From: Streptococcus toyakuensis
GTDB taxonomy: Bacteria; Bacillota; Bacilli; Lactobacillales; Streptococcaceae
Reading direction: 5' to 3'
Length of the DNA: 64,000 bases
NCBI RefSeq assembly: GCF_024346585.1
Contig: NZ_AP024523.1
Location: 1,931,001 to 1,995,000 of the forward strand
This document shows positions 10,091 to 21,456 of this stretch, in pieces. Under the pieces are notes generated by a model. The model searched no databases. It worked only from the letters and a program-made list of their open reading frames with translations, and was not told where the DNA came from. The position numbers and the translations under genes are program-made. Within the stretch, counting starts at the first letter, position 1, and every line of letters begins with the position of its first letter.

Positions 10091-11770
10091 ATGGCCTACA
10101 CTCTTAAACCTGAAGAAGTCGGCGTTTTTGCCATCGGTGGTCTGGGAGAAATCGGGAAAAACACATACGGAATTGAATACCAAGACGAGATTATCATCGT
10201 CGATGCTGGGATTAAATTCCCAGAAGATGACTTGCTTGGTATCGACTATGTTATCCCTGACTACTCTTACATAGTCGACAATATCGACCGCGTCAAGGCT
10301 GTTTTGATTACCCACGGACACGAGGACCACATCGGTGGGATTCCTTTCCTACTCAAGCAAGCAAATGTCCCTATCTATGCTGGACCGCTTGCCTTGGCTT
10401 TGATCCGTGGAAAACTCGAAGAACACGGCCTCTTGCGCAACGCCAAACTTTACGAAATCAACCACAATACTGAGTTGACCTTTAAAAATCTCAAGGCAAC
10501 TTTCTTTAGAACGACTCACTCTATTCCAGAACCTTTGGGGATTGTCATTCATACTCCTCAAGGGAAAATTGTCTGTACGGGTGACTTCAAGTTTGACTTA
10601 ACACCAGTTGGTGAACCAGCAGATTTGCACCGTATGGCAGCTCTTGGTGAAGACGGTGTACTCTGTCTCCTGTCTGACTCGACAAATGCAGAAATTCCAA
10701 CCTTTACCAACTCTGAAAAAGTCGTTGGCCAGTCCATCATGAAGATTATCCAAGGCATAGAGGGACGTATCATCTTTGCATCCTTTGCCTCAAATATCTT
10801 CCGTCTCCAACAAGCAACAGAAGCCGCTGTTAAGACTGGACGCAAGATTGCGGTCTTTGGTCGTTCTATGGAAAAGGCCATTGTCAACGGAATCGACCTT
10901 GGCTACATCAAAGCTCCTAAGGGAACCTTTATCGAGCCAAATGAAATAAAAGACTACCCTGCAGGCGAGATTCTTATCCTCTGTACAGGTAGTCAAGGCG
11001 AGCCGATGGCAGCCCTCTCTCGTATCGCCAACGGAACCCACCGTCAGGTGCAACTCCAACCAGGTGATACGGTTATCTTCTCTTCTAGCCCAATCCCTGG
11101 AAACACTACTAGCGTCAACAAGCTGATTAACATCATTTCAGAAGCTGGTGTCGAAGTTATCCACGGTAAAGTGAACAATATCCATACATCTGGACACGGT
11201 GGTCAGCAAGAGCAAAAACTCATGCTCCGCTTGATTAAGCCAAAATACTTCATGCCTGTCCACGGTGAATACCGCATGCAAAAGGTCCACGCTGGACTAG
11301 CAGTAGATACTGGTGTTGAGAAGGACAATATCTTTATCATGAGCAATGGTGATGTGCTTGCCCTTACTGCTGACTCAGCTCGTATCGCAGGTCATTTCAA
11401 CGCCCAAGATATCTATGTCGATGGAAATCGTATCGGTGAAATCGGCGCAGCTGTCCTCAAAGATCGTCGTGATCTATCTGAAGACGGTGTCGTTCTGGCA
11501 GTCGCAACTGTTGACTTCAAATCGCAGATGATTCTGTCTGGTCCAGACATCCTCAGCCGAGGCTTTGTCTACATGAGAGAGTCTGGCGATTTGATTCGCC
11601 AAAGCCAGCGTATCCTCTTCAATGCAATCCGTATCGCACTGAAAAACAAGGACGCTAGCGTTCAATCTGTCAATGGTGCCATTGTCAACGCTATTCGCCC
11701 CTTCCTCTATGAAAATACAGAACGTGAACCGATCATCATCCCTATGATCCTCACACCAGATGAAGAATAA
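10091..11770 (+). CDS. rnjA: Ribonuclease J1
   Basis: 559 residues. Metallo-beta-lactamase core with HGHEDH at 75-80, followed by the beta-CASP domain and a C-terminal domain. It is a 5'-3' exonuclease and endonuclease in mRNA decay and rRNA maturation. Full family length and co-transcribed with rpoY. A BOX repeat begins right after the stop codon. Confidence 0.95.
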   Translation: MAYTLKPEEVGVFAIGGLGEIGKNTYGIEYQDEIIIVDAGIKFPEDDLLGIDYVIPDYSYIVDNIDRVKAVLITHGHEDHIGGIPFLLKQANVPIYAGPLALALIRGKLEEHGLLRNAKLYEINHNTELTFKNLKATFFRTTHSIPEPLGIVIHTPQGKIVCTGDFKFDLTPVGEPADLHRMAALGEDGVLCLLSDSTNAEIPTFTNSEKVVGQSIMKIIQGIEGRIIFASFASNIFRLQQATEAAVKTGRKIAVFGRSMEKAIVNGIDLGYIKAPKGTFIEPNEIKDYPAGEILILCTGSQGEPMAALSRIANGTHRQVQLQPGDTVIFSSSPIPGNTTSVNKLINIISEAGVEVIHGKVNNIHTSGHGGQQEQKLMLRLIKPKYFMPVHGEYRMQKVHAGLAVDTGVEKDNIFIMSNGDVLALTADSARIAGHFNAQDIYVDGNRIGEIGAAVLKDRRDLSEDGVVLAVATVDFKSQMILSGPDILSRGFVYMRESGDLIRQSQRILFNAIRIALKNKDASVQSVNGAIVNAIRPFLYENTEREPIIIPMILTPDEE

Positions 11771-11918
11771 TACTCTTCGAAAATCTCTTCAAACCACGTC
11801 AGCTTCGCCTTGCCGTATATATGTTACTGACTTCGTCAGTTCTATCTACAACCTCAAAGCAGTGCTTTGAGCAACCTACGGCTAGCTTCCTAGTTTGCTC
11901 TTTGATTTTCATTGAGTA
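11771..11918. repeat. BOX element, A-B-C form
   Basis: Begins TACTCTTCGAAAATCTC and ends TTTTCATTGAGTA, with boxA about 11771-11818, boxB about 11819-11875 and boxC about 11876-11918. BOX elements are dispersed repeats of pneumococcus and relatives that fold into stable RNA structures. This copy lies between rnjA and the mnmG terminator. Confidence 0.9.
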
Positions 11919-11927
11919 CAAGTCAAC

Positions 11928-11956
11928 AAAACAGCCCCGTCTTCGGAGCTGTTTTT
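11928..11956. terminator. Bidirectional terminator between rnjA and mnmG
   Basis: Stem AAAACAGC/GCTGTTTT with loop CCCGTCTTCGGA. It has A- and T-tracts on both sides and lies at the end of mnmG. Confidence 0.8.
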
Positions 11957-11958
11957 CT

Positions 11959-13872
11959 CTATGCTTTCTTTTCTTGATTTTTAGAAATACTACGATTTTT
12001 ACCTTCCAGATACACCATCAAAATAGAAATATCTGCCGGGTTTACTCCCGAAATACGGCTGGCTTGGCCGATGGTTTCTGGATTGATAAGTTTGAACTTC
12101 TGACGGGCTTCGGTTGCGATAGAATCAATGTCATCCCAGTCAATATTGGCTGGAATGCGTTTTTCTTCCATGCGTTTCATCTTAGCTACCTGATCCATAG
12201 CTTTGGAAATATAGCCTTCGTACTTGATTTCTGTTTCAATCAATTCGATAATCTTGTCATCCAAGTCCTCTGCAGCTGGTCCGATGAAAGCCACCACATC
12301 TTGATAAGAAACTTCTGGACGGCGAAGAAATTCCTTGGCTGTCACTGCATCGGTTAACGGCTTGAAGCCCATCTCCTCAACCTTGGCATTGGTTTCCTTG
12401 ACTGGCTTGAGTTTGATGCTGTCTAGGCGTTTCATCTCATTATCAAATTGGTTTTTCTTAATCTCAAATCGAGCCCAACGTTCATCATCCACAAGTCCAA
12501 TCTCGCGTCCCATCTCTGTCAAACGCATATCAGCATTGTCATGACGGAGGATGAGACGGTACTCAGCACGACTGGTCAATAGACGGTAGGGTTCAATCGT
12601 TCCCTTGGTCACCAAGTCATCAATCATCACCCCGATATAACCGTCACTGCGTTTTAGAATCAACTCAGGTTTGCCTTGGATTTTCAGAGCCGCATTGATA
12701 CCTGCGATAATCCCTTGCCCAGCAGCTTCTTCGTAACCTGACGTTCCATTGGTCTGACCAGCAGTGAAAAGTCCAGAGATTTTCTTGGTTTCCAGAGTCG
12801 CACGCAACTGGTGTGGCAAGACCATGTCATACTCAATGGCATAACCTGTTCGCATCATCTCTGCATTTTCCAAACCTTTGATGGAATGAACCAAGTCACG
12901 CTGGACATCCTCAGGTAGACTGGTTGAGAGGCCTTGGACATAGACTTCCTCTGTATTGCGCCCTTCTGGCTCAAGGAAGAGTTGGTGACGTTCCTTGTCC
13001 GCAAAGCGCACAATCTTGTCTTCAATCGACGGACAGTAACGAGGTCCCACTCCCTTGACCACACCTGTAAACATAGGCGCACGGTGGAGGTTATTTTGGA
13101 TAATTTCATGACTGGTACCATTGGTATAGGTCAACCAGCATGGCACCTGATCCTTGACATAATCCTCATCACGTGAAGTATAAGAGAAGTGATTAGGCGC
13201 TTCGTCTCCTGGCTGAATCTCTGTCACATCATAGTTGATAGAAGAAGCCTTGACACGTGGAGGAGTCCCTGTCTTGAAACGACCGATTTCGAGGCCCAGT
13301 TCCTTGAGATTGTCAGCAAGGTTAATAGAAGCCAAGCTGTGGTTAGGACCTGATGAGTACTTGAGGTCTCCGATGATAATTTCCCCACGGAGAGCAGTCC
13401 CTGTGGTCACGATAACAGCCTTAGCAGCATACTCTTGATGGGTCGCTGTACGAACACCGACAACCTTGCCGTCTTCCACCAAAATCTCATCAATCATGGT
13501 CTGACGAAGGGTCAGATTTTCTTGATTTTCAACCGTCTTGCGCATCTCCTTAGAATAAAGTTCCTTATCAGCCTGCGCACGAAGGGCACGGACAGCTGGC
13601 CCCTTCCCTGTGTTGAGCATCTTCATCTGGATGTAAGTCTTGTCAATGGTTTTGGCCATCTCGCCACCGAGGGCATCAACTTCACGCACAACGATTCCCT
13701 TGGCAGAACCACCGATAGAGGGGTTACAAGGCATGAAAGCCAGCATTTCAATGTTGATGGTCGCAAGCAAGACCTTACAGCCCATACGGCTAGCAGCTAA
13801 GGAAGCCTCGACCCCAGCGTGTCCCGCACCAATTACAATAATATCGTATTCTTCTGTAAAATTATAAGTCAT
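11959..13872 (-). CDS. mnmG: tRNA uridine 5-carboxymethylaminomethyl modification enzyme
   Basis: 637 residues, GidA/MnmG family, FAD-binding GAGHAG at 15-20 and the typical helical C-terminus. With MnmE it makes cmnm5U34 in tRNAs. It overlaps the Nudix gene upstream by 11 bp, forming a Nudix-Nudix-mnmG operon. mnmA, acting on the same base, is only 1 kb away. Confidence 0.96.
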   Translation of the reverse strand: MTYNFTEEYDIIVIGAGHAGVEASLAASRMGCKVLLATINIEMLAFMPCNPSIGGSAKGIVVREVDALGGEMAKTIDKTYIQMKMLNTGKGPAVRALRAQADKELYSKEMRKTVENQENLTLRQTMIDEILVEDGKVVGVRTATHQEYAAKAVIVTTGTALRGEIIIGDLKYSSGPNHSLASINLADNLKELGLEIGRFKTGTPPRVKASSINYDVTEIQPGDEAPNHFSYTSRDEDYVKDQVPCWLTYTNGTSHEIIQNNLHRAPMFTGVVKGVGPRYCPSIEDKIVRFADKERHQLFLEPEGRNTEEVYVQGLSTSLPEDVQRDLVHSIKGLENAEMMRTGYAIEYDMVLPHQLRATLETKKISGLFTAGQTNGTSGYEEAAGQGIIAGINAALKIQGKPELILKRSDGYIGVMIDDLVTKGTIEPYRLLTSRAEYRLILRHDNADMRLTEMGREIGLVDDERWARFEIKKNQFDNEMKRLDSIKLKPVKETNAKVEEMGFKPLTDAVTAKEFLRRPEVSYQDVVAFIGPAAEDLDDKIIELIETEIKYEGYISKAMDQVAKMKRMEEKRIPANIDWDDIDSIATEARQKFKLINPETIGQASRISGVNPADISILMVYLEGKNRSISKNQEKKA

Positions 13873-14290
13873 TTCTTAACCTTTCAAAAATTTCTCGCAA
13901 ATAAGGAACTAACTTCTCCTCCTCTAGAGCTTGATCCATAGTAACCCATTTAAAGTGTGTATGCTCTTCAGGATCTAATCTGATAATCGGCTTCTCCCCA
14001 ACCCACTCTGCTTTATAAACTAAGCGAGTAAAGACAATATCCTTAGAGGTATCCAGTTGACTATCTTCGTGAAGAAGTTTGAGCGAACTGCTATCTAGCC
14101 TAACTCCCGCTTCTTCAACACATTCTCTAAGAGCTCCATCTCGCGGAAGTTCACCCTTTTCAACCCCACCACCAGGAATATCCCAATAAGTTGGATAAAC
14201 ATTGGGTTGTCCTCTTTTAATTTCCGAACGCTGAATGAGCAAATAATCATCACCACTATGAACAAGTACATGGGCAATAAGCTTAACCAT
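13862..14290 (-). CDS. Nudix hydrolase
   Basis: 142 residues. A complete Nudix box spans 41-63 (G41, E47, R55, E56, E59, E60, G62), so it should bind Mg and cleave a nucleoside diphosphate-X compound. The ribosome site GGAGAGAAAAGA precedes the ATG. It is translationally coupled to mnmG. The actual substrate is not predictable; house-cleaning of damaged nucleotides is one possibility. Confidence 0.85.
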   Translation of the reverse strand: MVKLIAHVLVHSGDDYLLIQRSEIKRGQPNVYPTYWDIPGGGVEKGELPRDGALRECVEEAGVRLDSSSLKLLHEDSQLDTSKDIVFTRLVYKAEWVGEKPIIRLDPEEHTHFKWVTMDQALEEEKLVPYLREIFERLRNDL

Positions 14291-14301
14291 TCTTTTCTCT
14301 C

Positions 14302-14757
14302 CTATTCCTCAAGATGGATGTGTCTTAGTTGGCCGTCCCAATCTGGCAGGGCTGTTTTTAAAAAGGCTGGAACTAGATTGATACCCTCAAGCTTGTCTAT
14401 GTCAATCCACTCACAAGGCTGCCTTTTCTCATCTTCCTGCATGGTCAATGGGGCATCCTCAAGCAAGTCCACCAGATAATGAAACTCGATGTTGTGCCAA
14501 TAGACACCATCTTCTTCAAAACGATTTTCAACAACAAAAGCTAGTTGCCCAGCTTGAGCTTCGACACCCAGTTCTTCCCTCACTTCACGGACTACCGCTT
14601 CTTCCGTGCTTTCATTGACTTGAATCGCACCGCCGATAGTGTAATGCTTGCCCTTATCTTTGGTAACTAAGAGCTTGCCATTTTGGATAATCAAGGCTGT
14701 CGCCCGAACGCCAAAAACTGTATTTTCCACTTTTGTCCGAAAGTCTTGTTGAGTCAT
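14302..14757 (-). CDS. Nudix hydrolase (MutT-like)
   Basis: About 151 residues with a complete Nudix box at 43-64 (G43, E49, R57, E58, E61, E62, G64). The start at 14757 (MTQQDFRTK) is preferred over one nine codons upstream, because AAAGGACAAG lies just before it. Two unrelated-looking Nudix genes in tandem suggest different substrates. First gene of the mnmG operon. Confidence 0.83.
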   Translation of the reverse strand: MTQQDFRTKVENTVFGVRATALIIQNGKLLVTKDKGKHYTIGGAIQVNESTEEAVVREVREELGVEAQAGQLAFVVENRFEEDGVYWHNIEFHYLVDLLEDAPLTMQEDEKRQPCEWIDIDKLEGINLVPAFLKTALPDWDGQLRHIHLEE

Positions 14758-14897
14758 TCTTGTCCTTTCCCTTAAACGACACAAAAACAGTCAAAACTCC
14801 AAAGAAGTGCAGGACAAAAAAGCCTGCAACATCCATGAGCTTTGACCATCATTTCTATTGCTTTTATTATTGTAGCAAATTGAGAAAATTTGTCAAT

Positions 14898-16768
<1,871 letters not shown>

Positions 16769-17398
16769 TTACAATTCAATGATACGATGACATTGTTGGG
16801 CTACATAAGCATCGTGGGTCACAATAATGACTGTTTTCCCCTCGCGATTCATCTCTAAGAGAAACTTCAAGACCAAATCTCTATTTTCAGGATCCAGAGA
16901 ACCTGTTGGTTCATCGGCTAAAATCAGCTGGCTGGGTTTTAAGATGGCTCTAGCAACTGCAATTCGTTGTTGCTCCCCACCAGATAACTCGGAGACCTTT
17001 TGATGTAAAGTAGCTGGCAAACCTACTCTCTCTAAAATCTCTTCCACCTTTTTGAGCTTGTCTTTCTTGGACAATTTCACATATTTCAGCGCCAGCATGA
17101 GATTGTACTCGACCGTTTCATCATCAATCAGGGCAAAATTTTGAAACAGATAAGAGATATGTTCACGGATTATTGTTTGTGACTTGGCAGAATTAACCGC
17201 TAGGTTTGTCTGGCCAAAAATCTCATACCGTCCGCTATAATCACCATCTATCAAACCTAATAAATTTAACAAGGTCGACTTACCACTACCACTTTTTCCA
17301 ACGATGGCAACCAAATCTCCCTGATCAATCCTGAGAGACAAGTGATCCAAAATCACTTTTCCTCCAATGGTTTTGGTAATATTTTCTAACTCAATCAT
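16769..17398 (-). CDS. Bacteriocin-associated ABC transporter ATPase
   Basis: 209 residues. Walker A GKSGSGKST at 34-42, signature LSGGEQQR at 138-145, Walker B LILADEPTG at 158-166: a MacB/LolD-type ATPase. It overlaps the large membrane protein gene by 4 bp. In lactococcin-972-like (streptococcin) clusters this third gene pairs with the membrane protein for export or immunity. The exact split between the two roles is not settled. Confidence 0.88.
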   Translation of the reverse strand: MIELENITKTIGGKVILDHLSLRIDQGDLVAIVGKSGSGKSTLLNLLGLIDGDYSGRYEIFGQTNLAVNSAKSQTIIREHISYLFQNFALIDDETVEYNLMLALKYVKLSKKDKLKKVEEILERVGLPATLHQKVSELSGGEQQRIAVARAILKPSQLILADEPTGSLDPENRDLVLKFLLEMNREGKTVIIVTHDAYVAQQCHRIIEL

Positions 17399-19503
17399 AA
17401 GATGCCCCCTTTCAATAATTCTACTAGACTTCTTTTCTCCATCCTAGAAGCCAAGACTAGCACAAATAGTATATCCAGACATGTAAAGCCTGCAAACAGC
17501 AGGAGTGGCAAGAGCGCATGGGCAAAGAAAATCAATACTAGAAGAGGGAGACTATAGCCCAACAAGAGCAGAACGAGGAGAGGGCGGTAGCGATCGACCA
17601 GTTTCCACCCCATAAATTTCTTGGTAATGATGTCCCTGCGCTTCAATAAGAAAGTTGTTACTAGTAAGAAGTAGGAAATCATCATGCTAAGGAGACCAAA
17701 CAAAGCAAAGAGTATATTAAGATTTCGAACTGCATCTCGATAAGAATCTACTTTCTCTTGTTGAATGGCTTGAAGCGATGAAAATTTTAAATAATTCCCA
17801 TCTGATAATTTCTCAACTAACTCCGTAATCACTTTTTGATTTTGTTCTGTATTTTCAACTTTCATAGGATTGTTTAAACCTGTCGTTGACAAGCGAGTCT
17901 TTTCTTCCCACATCATGTCTTGATCATTTACCAGACTAATAATTGGATTGTGGAGGTTTTCCTTTCGCTCATTATTATAAGGGAAGAATGACCAATCTCC
18001 TTCATAGTAGGCAATTTCTACATCCATATCTTCTATCCTTTGCTTTTGCTGATCTTCATACCTCAGAGAAAGATAGGCTATGGATTTTCCCAAGAACTGA
18101 TTCTTACCTTCTTGTCCTTTATCACTGGCTGGCATCAAAATAACTTTTTTAGTGCTGGTATCTGGTAACTTGAATCCCTTGCTCTTTAGAAAATTGCTAT
18201 TAGCATAGTAAACATCTACCTTATCAGGCAGTTGGTACTGCTGTACTTGTTCAGCTTTGATGACTGGTTTGATAGGAAGACTCGCACTTCGCACATAATT
18301 TACTTGTATTTTTGCTAGCAAATCTTGATAAAATTGGTAGAAATAATCTGTAGATTTCCCTGACCCTGCTAGCTCTTCTTGCCACAGGTTATCATTGAGT
18401 TGGAAGGTTTCTAAGGTCAAGTAATTCCCTTGGCTTATCCACTGTTTCTGATAAGCAAGTTCTTTGTTTTCTTGTTCTAGACTTCTGCCTACCCCAATCA
18501 GTAAGGCCGTCAGTAAAATAGTTGTCCCTATTTTCATCACATAATTGAAGATGAGACCAAGTTTGACAGATGAAAAACCTTTCAACATGGAACTAACTGT
18601 CATTTTCTGAATCATCAGGTAGGTCAGCCAACTGATGAACAAATACAACTGTAAAAGCAGAAATTGAGATAAGAGTAAACTTGGGAACAGAAGTTTTGGC
18701 CTGTAGTCCAGCACTAAAAGTAGTCCCAAGTCAATGACAAGACTTCCACCCAAGAGAAGATAAAAATTAGTCTTTACAAAACCAGCTAAAATCGCCCCGC
18801 TTTGAAAACCAAGTAATTTTTGTACCCCAACTCTTTTCATCTCCATCATTGGCTGATACACTGTTACTAACACAAGAAGTAAAATAGCCAAGACAAAAAC
18901 AATGGCAGATAAAAGCAAATCTCGATTTATGACTTCCACTGCACTTTTGTAGGTCGGCTCTAACAAGGTAGCCTGGTCTATCTTGAAAAAATCGCTCCAT
19001 TTCTGTACAATCCTATCCTTGTCCATCTCTTGTGTAGAAGTTATCGTATAGCGACCATTTAAACTACGAGATGTATCCTTGATATAGGTTTGAAAAGTTA
19101 TAAGCTGAATAGGCTTGGCTTTTAGAAAGGTCGGTATCGTACCAAGTTTATTAGAAATTTCTTTATTACTGTAGACTCCTTCACCATCTGTGGTAAAATC
19201 AAGAGAAGAAATCCCAAACTCTTGGTAGGGGAAGGTATCTTTATCAAAAACACCAGACTTGATTACCTCATCACCACTGTCTGTTTTGATGATGGAGACT
19301 TTGTACTCCTTTGATACATCCTCAAAAAATCGAAGAACAGACGCTGCAGGTTCGTTAATATCTTTCAAATACAAATCCAAAGAATCTACAGTCTTTCCCA
19401 TTTCCCGAATCCGAACCGCTTCACGTGTGTAGTTTACATTAAAAACAAAAAAAGTGGTACACAGCAACAGCAGAAACATACAAAGATGACTGATTTTTTT
19501 CAT
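17395..19503 (-). CDS. Bacteriocin-associated integral membrane protein (DUF1430)
   Basis: 702 residues. One N-terminal membrane segment (about 5-22), a long extracytoplasmic domain, a group of membrane segments at about 195-345, a second extracytoplasmic stretch, and a C-terminal group at about 585-690 ending in an FtsX-like region. This is the layout of DUF1430 proteins of lactococcin-972 clusters. It lies 54 bp after the bacteriocin gene and overlaps the ATPase, so the three form one operon. Likely the immunity/export partner. Confidence 0.85.
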   Translation of the reverse strand: MKKISHLCMFLLLLCTTFFVFNVNYTREAVRIREMGKTVDSLDLYLKDINEPAASVLRFFEDVSKEYKVSIIKTDSGDEVIKSGVFDKDTFPYQEFGISSLDFTTDGEGVYSNKEISNKLGTIPTFLKAKPIQLITFQTYIKDTSRSLNGRYTITSTQEMDKDRIVQKWSDFFKIDQATLLEPTYKSAVEVINRDLLLSAIVFVLAILLLVLVTVYQPMMEMKRVGVQKLLGFQSGAILAGFVKTNFYLLLGGSLVIDLGLLLVLDYRPKLLFPSLLLSQFLLLQLYLFISWLTYLMIQKMTVSSMLKGFSSVKLGLIFNYVMKIGTTILLTALLIGVGRSLEQENKELAYQKQWISQGNYLTLETFQLNDNLWQEELAGSGKSTDYFYQFYQDLLAKIQVNYVRSASLPIKPVIKAEQVQQYQLPDKVDVYYANSNFLKSKGFKLPDTSTKKVILMPASDKGQEGKNQFLGKSIAYLSLRYEDQQKQRIEDMDVEIAYYEGDWSFFPYNNERKENLHNPIISLVNDQDMMWEEKTRLSTTGLNNPMKVENTEQNQKVITELVEKLSDGNYLKFSSLQAIQQEKVDSYRDAVRNLNILFALFGLLSMMISYFLLVTTFLLKRRDIITKKFMGWKLVDRYRPLLVLLLLGYSLPLLVLIFFAHALLPLLLFAGFTCLDILFVLVLASRMEKRSLVELLKGGIL

Positions 19504-19557
19504 AAAAGTACCTCCACTAAAGTTTTCCCTCTCCTAATAGGAGAGGGAAAATTTCAC

Positions 19558-19842
19558 TTAAAATCCATAGAAATATTCTAATCCTGTTGGCGGAATTTTA
19601 TTAAGGGAAGCTTGAGCCCAAACCTCGGGATCTTCACGATCCTTAGAGATTCTACCTCCATGCTTGACAGTTGCTGTATGAGATCGAGTAGAATGTAAAT
19701 AATCAGAATATCCAAAAGTTCCTGTCCAACCTACTCCATAGTTCCATTGACCACCATCAACCCATACTGCTAAAGCATTTGTAGTAGCAAGTATACCACA
19801 TACCATTAAAGATGCAACACCAATTCTAACTAATTTTCTCAT
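19558..19842 (-). CDS. Lactococcin-972-family bacteriocin precursor
   Basis: 94 residues. A Sec signal peptide ends near residue 25 (NALA before VWVDGG). The mature part of about 69 residues is rich in Gly, Trp, Tyr and His, with the W-x-YG-x-G pattern (GQWNYGVGWTG) and no cysteine, as in lactococcin 972, which binds lipid II and blocks septum formation. Ribosome site AGGAGAAATAAATC. Related pneumococcal and streptococcal clusters are named streptococcins. Target range is unknown. Confidence 0.88.
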   Translation of the reverse strand: MRKLVRIGVASLMVCGILATTNALAVWVDGGQWNYGVGWTGTFGYSDYLHSTRSHTATVKHGGRISKDREDPEVWAQASLNKIPPTGLEYFYGF

Positions 19843-19862
19843 GATTTATTTCTCCTATTATC

Positions 19863-19890
19863 GAGAGCTGTTCCGTAAAAACAGCTATAG
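19863..19890 (-). promoter_or_regulatory. Hairpin in front of the bacteriocin ribosome site
   Basis: Inverted repeat AGCTGTT/AACAGCT with a 7-base loop. It lies between the 47-residue peptide gene and the bacteriocin, just before AGGAG. It lacks a T-run, so it may be an RNA-processing or stability element that sets the ratio of the two products. Confidence 0.45.
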
Positions 19891-19964
19891 TAATTTATCA
19901 ACAAGTATCGTAGTCCATTGGACTCACCTTCATTCTATCTCATTCTTTAACAACGAACTTATTT

Positions 19965-20108
19965 TTAACCGGGAGAATAGTACGCTCCTGTATCAATACC
20001 TTGAGTAACTAGAGTAGTACTAATAAAACTTCGACTATTACTCAGTAGAAGTAGCACAACAAGCAATATAGATAGCGCTTTCAAATATTCGAATTTTAAT
20101 TTTCCCAT
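19965..20108 (-). CDS. 47-residue exported peptide, candidate signal peptide
   Basis: Too short for ordinary ORF calling. The frame starts at ATG 20106-20108 with AGAAGGTGG five bases upstream and stops at 19965-19967. The peptide has a basic start (MGKLKFEYLK), a hydrophobic core of about 13 residues (LSILLVVLLLLS), and a polar C-terminal part of about 25 residues ending QGIDTGAYYSPG. The layout matches Phr-type pro-peptides, which are exported, trimmed, re-imported and bound by RNPP regulators. The IDTGA stretch is loosely like the xDxG core of pneumococcal PhrA. It lies 123 bp upstream of the bacteriocin under its own perfect promoter. An alternative is a second small bacteriocin. Confidence 0.7.
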   Translation of the reverse strand: MGKLKFEYLKALSILLVVLLLLSNSRSFISTTLVTQGIDTGAYYSPG

Positions 20109-20130
20109 CTTGCCACCTTCTTTCACCTAT

Positions 20131-20159
20131 ATTATAAATCAACATATATAAACTGTCAA
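20131..20159 (-). promoter_or_regulatory. Perfect-consensus promoter of the peptide-bacteriocin operon
   Basis: Minus strand: TTGACA (20154-20159), exactly 17 bp, TATAAT (20131-20136), 22 bp upstream of the start codon. A consensus this strong would be fully on unless repressed, so a repressor site nearby is expected. AT-rich repeats at 20160-20215 are candidates. Confidence 0.85.
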
Positions 20160-20221
20160 GCAATTAAAGTAAAAAATCATATATTTTTTTAAAAAAGAAT
20201 TATAGTTATGTTTTGTGTATG

Positions 20222-20350
20222 AAGAGGATGGTCAAAACTCAATTTCAGGATAAAATGAAGTAAATATCCCCATAATAAAACGCATAATATCAGTTTTTTC
20301 AAAACCTGATATTATGCGTTTCTTTATTTTAAAGACTTTTTTCCCAGCCT
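20222..20350. repeat. Dispersed hairpin repeat (copy R1), also a terminator
   Basis: Central inverted repeat: AAACGCATAATATCAG at 20278-20293 and its complement at 20305-20321, flanked by imperfect ends GAGGATGG... and ...CCCAGCCTC. About 70 bp is clearly related to R2 at 26391-26500. It lies directly after the RNPP regulator gene and probably ends its transcript. Confidence 0.7.
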
Positions 20351-21222
20351 CATACGTTCTCTGACTGCTTATCCATCAGATATTGTTCTACCTTGAGTGC
20401 CATGACTTCATTATTTTCAATTAGATAAAGCACCTTAGCTTTCATATAATAGTCCTTAGCAACAGAGAGATCAAGATCTTCTGTTACATTTCCCAACAAA
20501 CAATATAAATCTGCTAACCTAAAGCTACTATGATATTTGTTACAAAATTCAATTATCTCCAATAATAGCGCTCTGGACTTGTCCATCTCCTCCTGTTTCC
20601 AAAGGTGGTAACAATAATTGTATTTTATTTTGATATACAACTCAATTTGTTCACGCACACTGGTATCGATTTTTGAAAGGGCTACGGAAACCTGATCATA
20701 TAGTTGCTCAAATTTCTCCTTATCCTCATCATAGCCTAAGAAAATCAGCAGGGTATTCAAAATATATAAGTAGTCCACTTTATCAATACTAATCCTACTG
20801 AGGATGTCCTCTATTTTTGAAATAGCTAGTTTTAATTGATGTTCACATTGATAGGTTAGAATGGCATCTATCCAGTCCAGATAAATCTTTTCATCAAAAG
20901 ATAAGGAAATCTGTTGCTTTCTTTCTCCCTCAAAGGCATATTTCAAAGAGGCATAATCTTGATTTTCCAATAATGTTTTAGACAATCTCTTGAAAGCAGA
21001 CAAGCCTAGAAACTCTTTCGAAATTTCTCCTGAAAAGAAATAGTCCATATTTAAGCCCATTTTTTCAGATAATTTATATAACAAATCTGCTCCTGGCATA
21101 TATTTGCCTTGTTCCATACGACTTATCTGAGTTTGTTGGCAAATTCCTTCTGCCAATTCTTTTTGCGACCACCCCAGCTCTTTGCGCTTATTTTTTAATC
21201 TTGTTGCTAATAATGCATGCAT
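20350..21222 (-). CDS. RNPP/PlcR-like transcriptional regulator (XRE HTH plus TPR)
   Basis: About 290 residues. XRE helix-turn-helix at about 4-60 (LATRLKNKRKELGWSQKELA), then helical repeats to the end, the plan of PlcR/TprA proteins that bind small imported peptides. The start at 21222 (MHALLATRL) has GGTGGATAGC before it; a GTG four codons upstream is possible. It is co-oriented with, and 240 bp upstream of, the 47-residue peptide gene and the bacteriocin operon, and so is the obvious candidate regulator. Confidence 0.82.
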   Translation of the reverse strand: MHALLATRLKNKRKELGWSQKELAEGICQQTQISRMEQGKYMPGADLLYKLSEKMGLNMDYFFSGEISKEFLGLSAFKRLSKTLLENQDYASLKYAFEGERKQQISLSFDEKIYLDWIDAILTYQCEHQLKLAISKIEDILSRISIDKVDYLYILNTLLIFLGYDEDKEKFEQLYDQVSVALSKIDTSVREQIELYIKIKYNYCYHLWKQEEMDKSRALLLEIIEFCNKYHSSFRLADLYCLLGNVTEDLDLSVAKDYYMKAKVLYLIENNEVMALKVEQYLMDKQSENV

Positions 21223-21329
21223 GCTATCCACCACTATTTATATTCTATAAAAACATTATACTACTTTTTGAGAAGATTATATCAAATTGGCTACAAAGAG
21301 TGAACAGATTTCCCTACATGTAAGCAAAA

Positions 21330-21450
21330 AGAGGCTGGGAAAAACTAACTTTCCAATAAAACCACACAGTGATTCTCTCAGCTTAATTGTGTTCAAGGCT
21401 GAAAACACTGTGTGGTTTTTGAATGTTTAGAGGTTAGTTTTTTGAGCAAG
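21330..21450. repeat. Dispersed hairpin repeat (copy R3)
   Basis: Starts GAGGCTGGGAAAAACTAAC. Perfect 14-bp arms AAAACCACACAGTG (21358-21371) and its complement (21406-21419) enclose a smaller hairpin. The outer ends are inverted too (AAAAACTAAC and GTTAGTTTTT). Resembles R1 and R2 in build but the core differs. It lies at the 3' end of the 195-residue membrane protein gene. Confidence 0.65.
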
Positions 21451-21456
21451 CGTCTA

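Noticed and set aside
14654-14836. 60-codon frame with hydrophobic start overlapping the Nudix gene
   Set aside because: No ribosome site, most of it is the Nudix gene in another frame, and no conservation evidence.
19880-19915. Tiny frame MDYDTC between the peptide and bacteriocin genes, as a leader peptide
   Set aside because: Only six codons after AAGGTGAG; no codon bias or structure supports attenuation.
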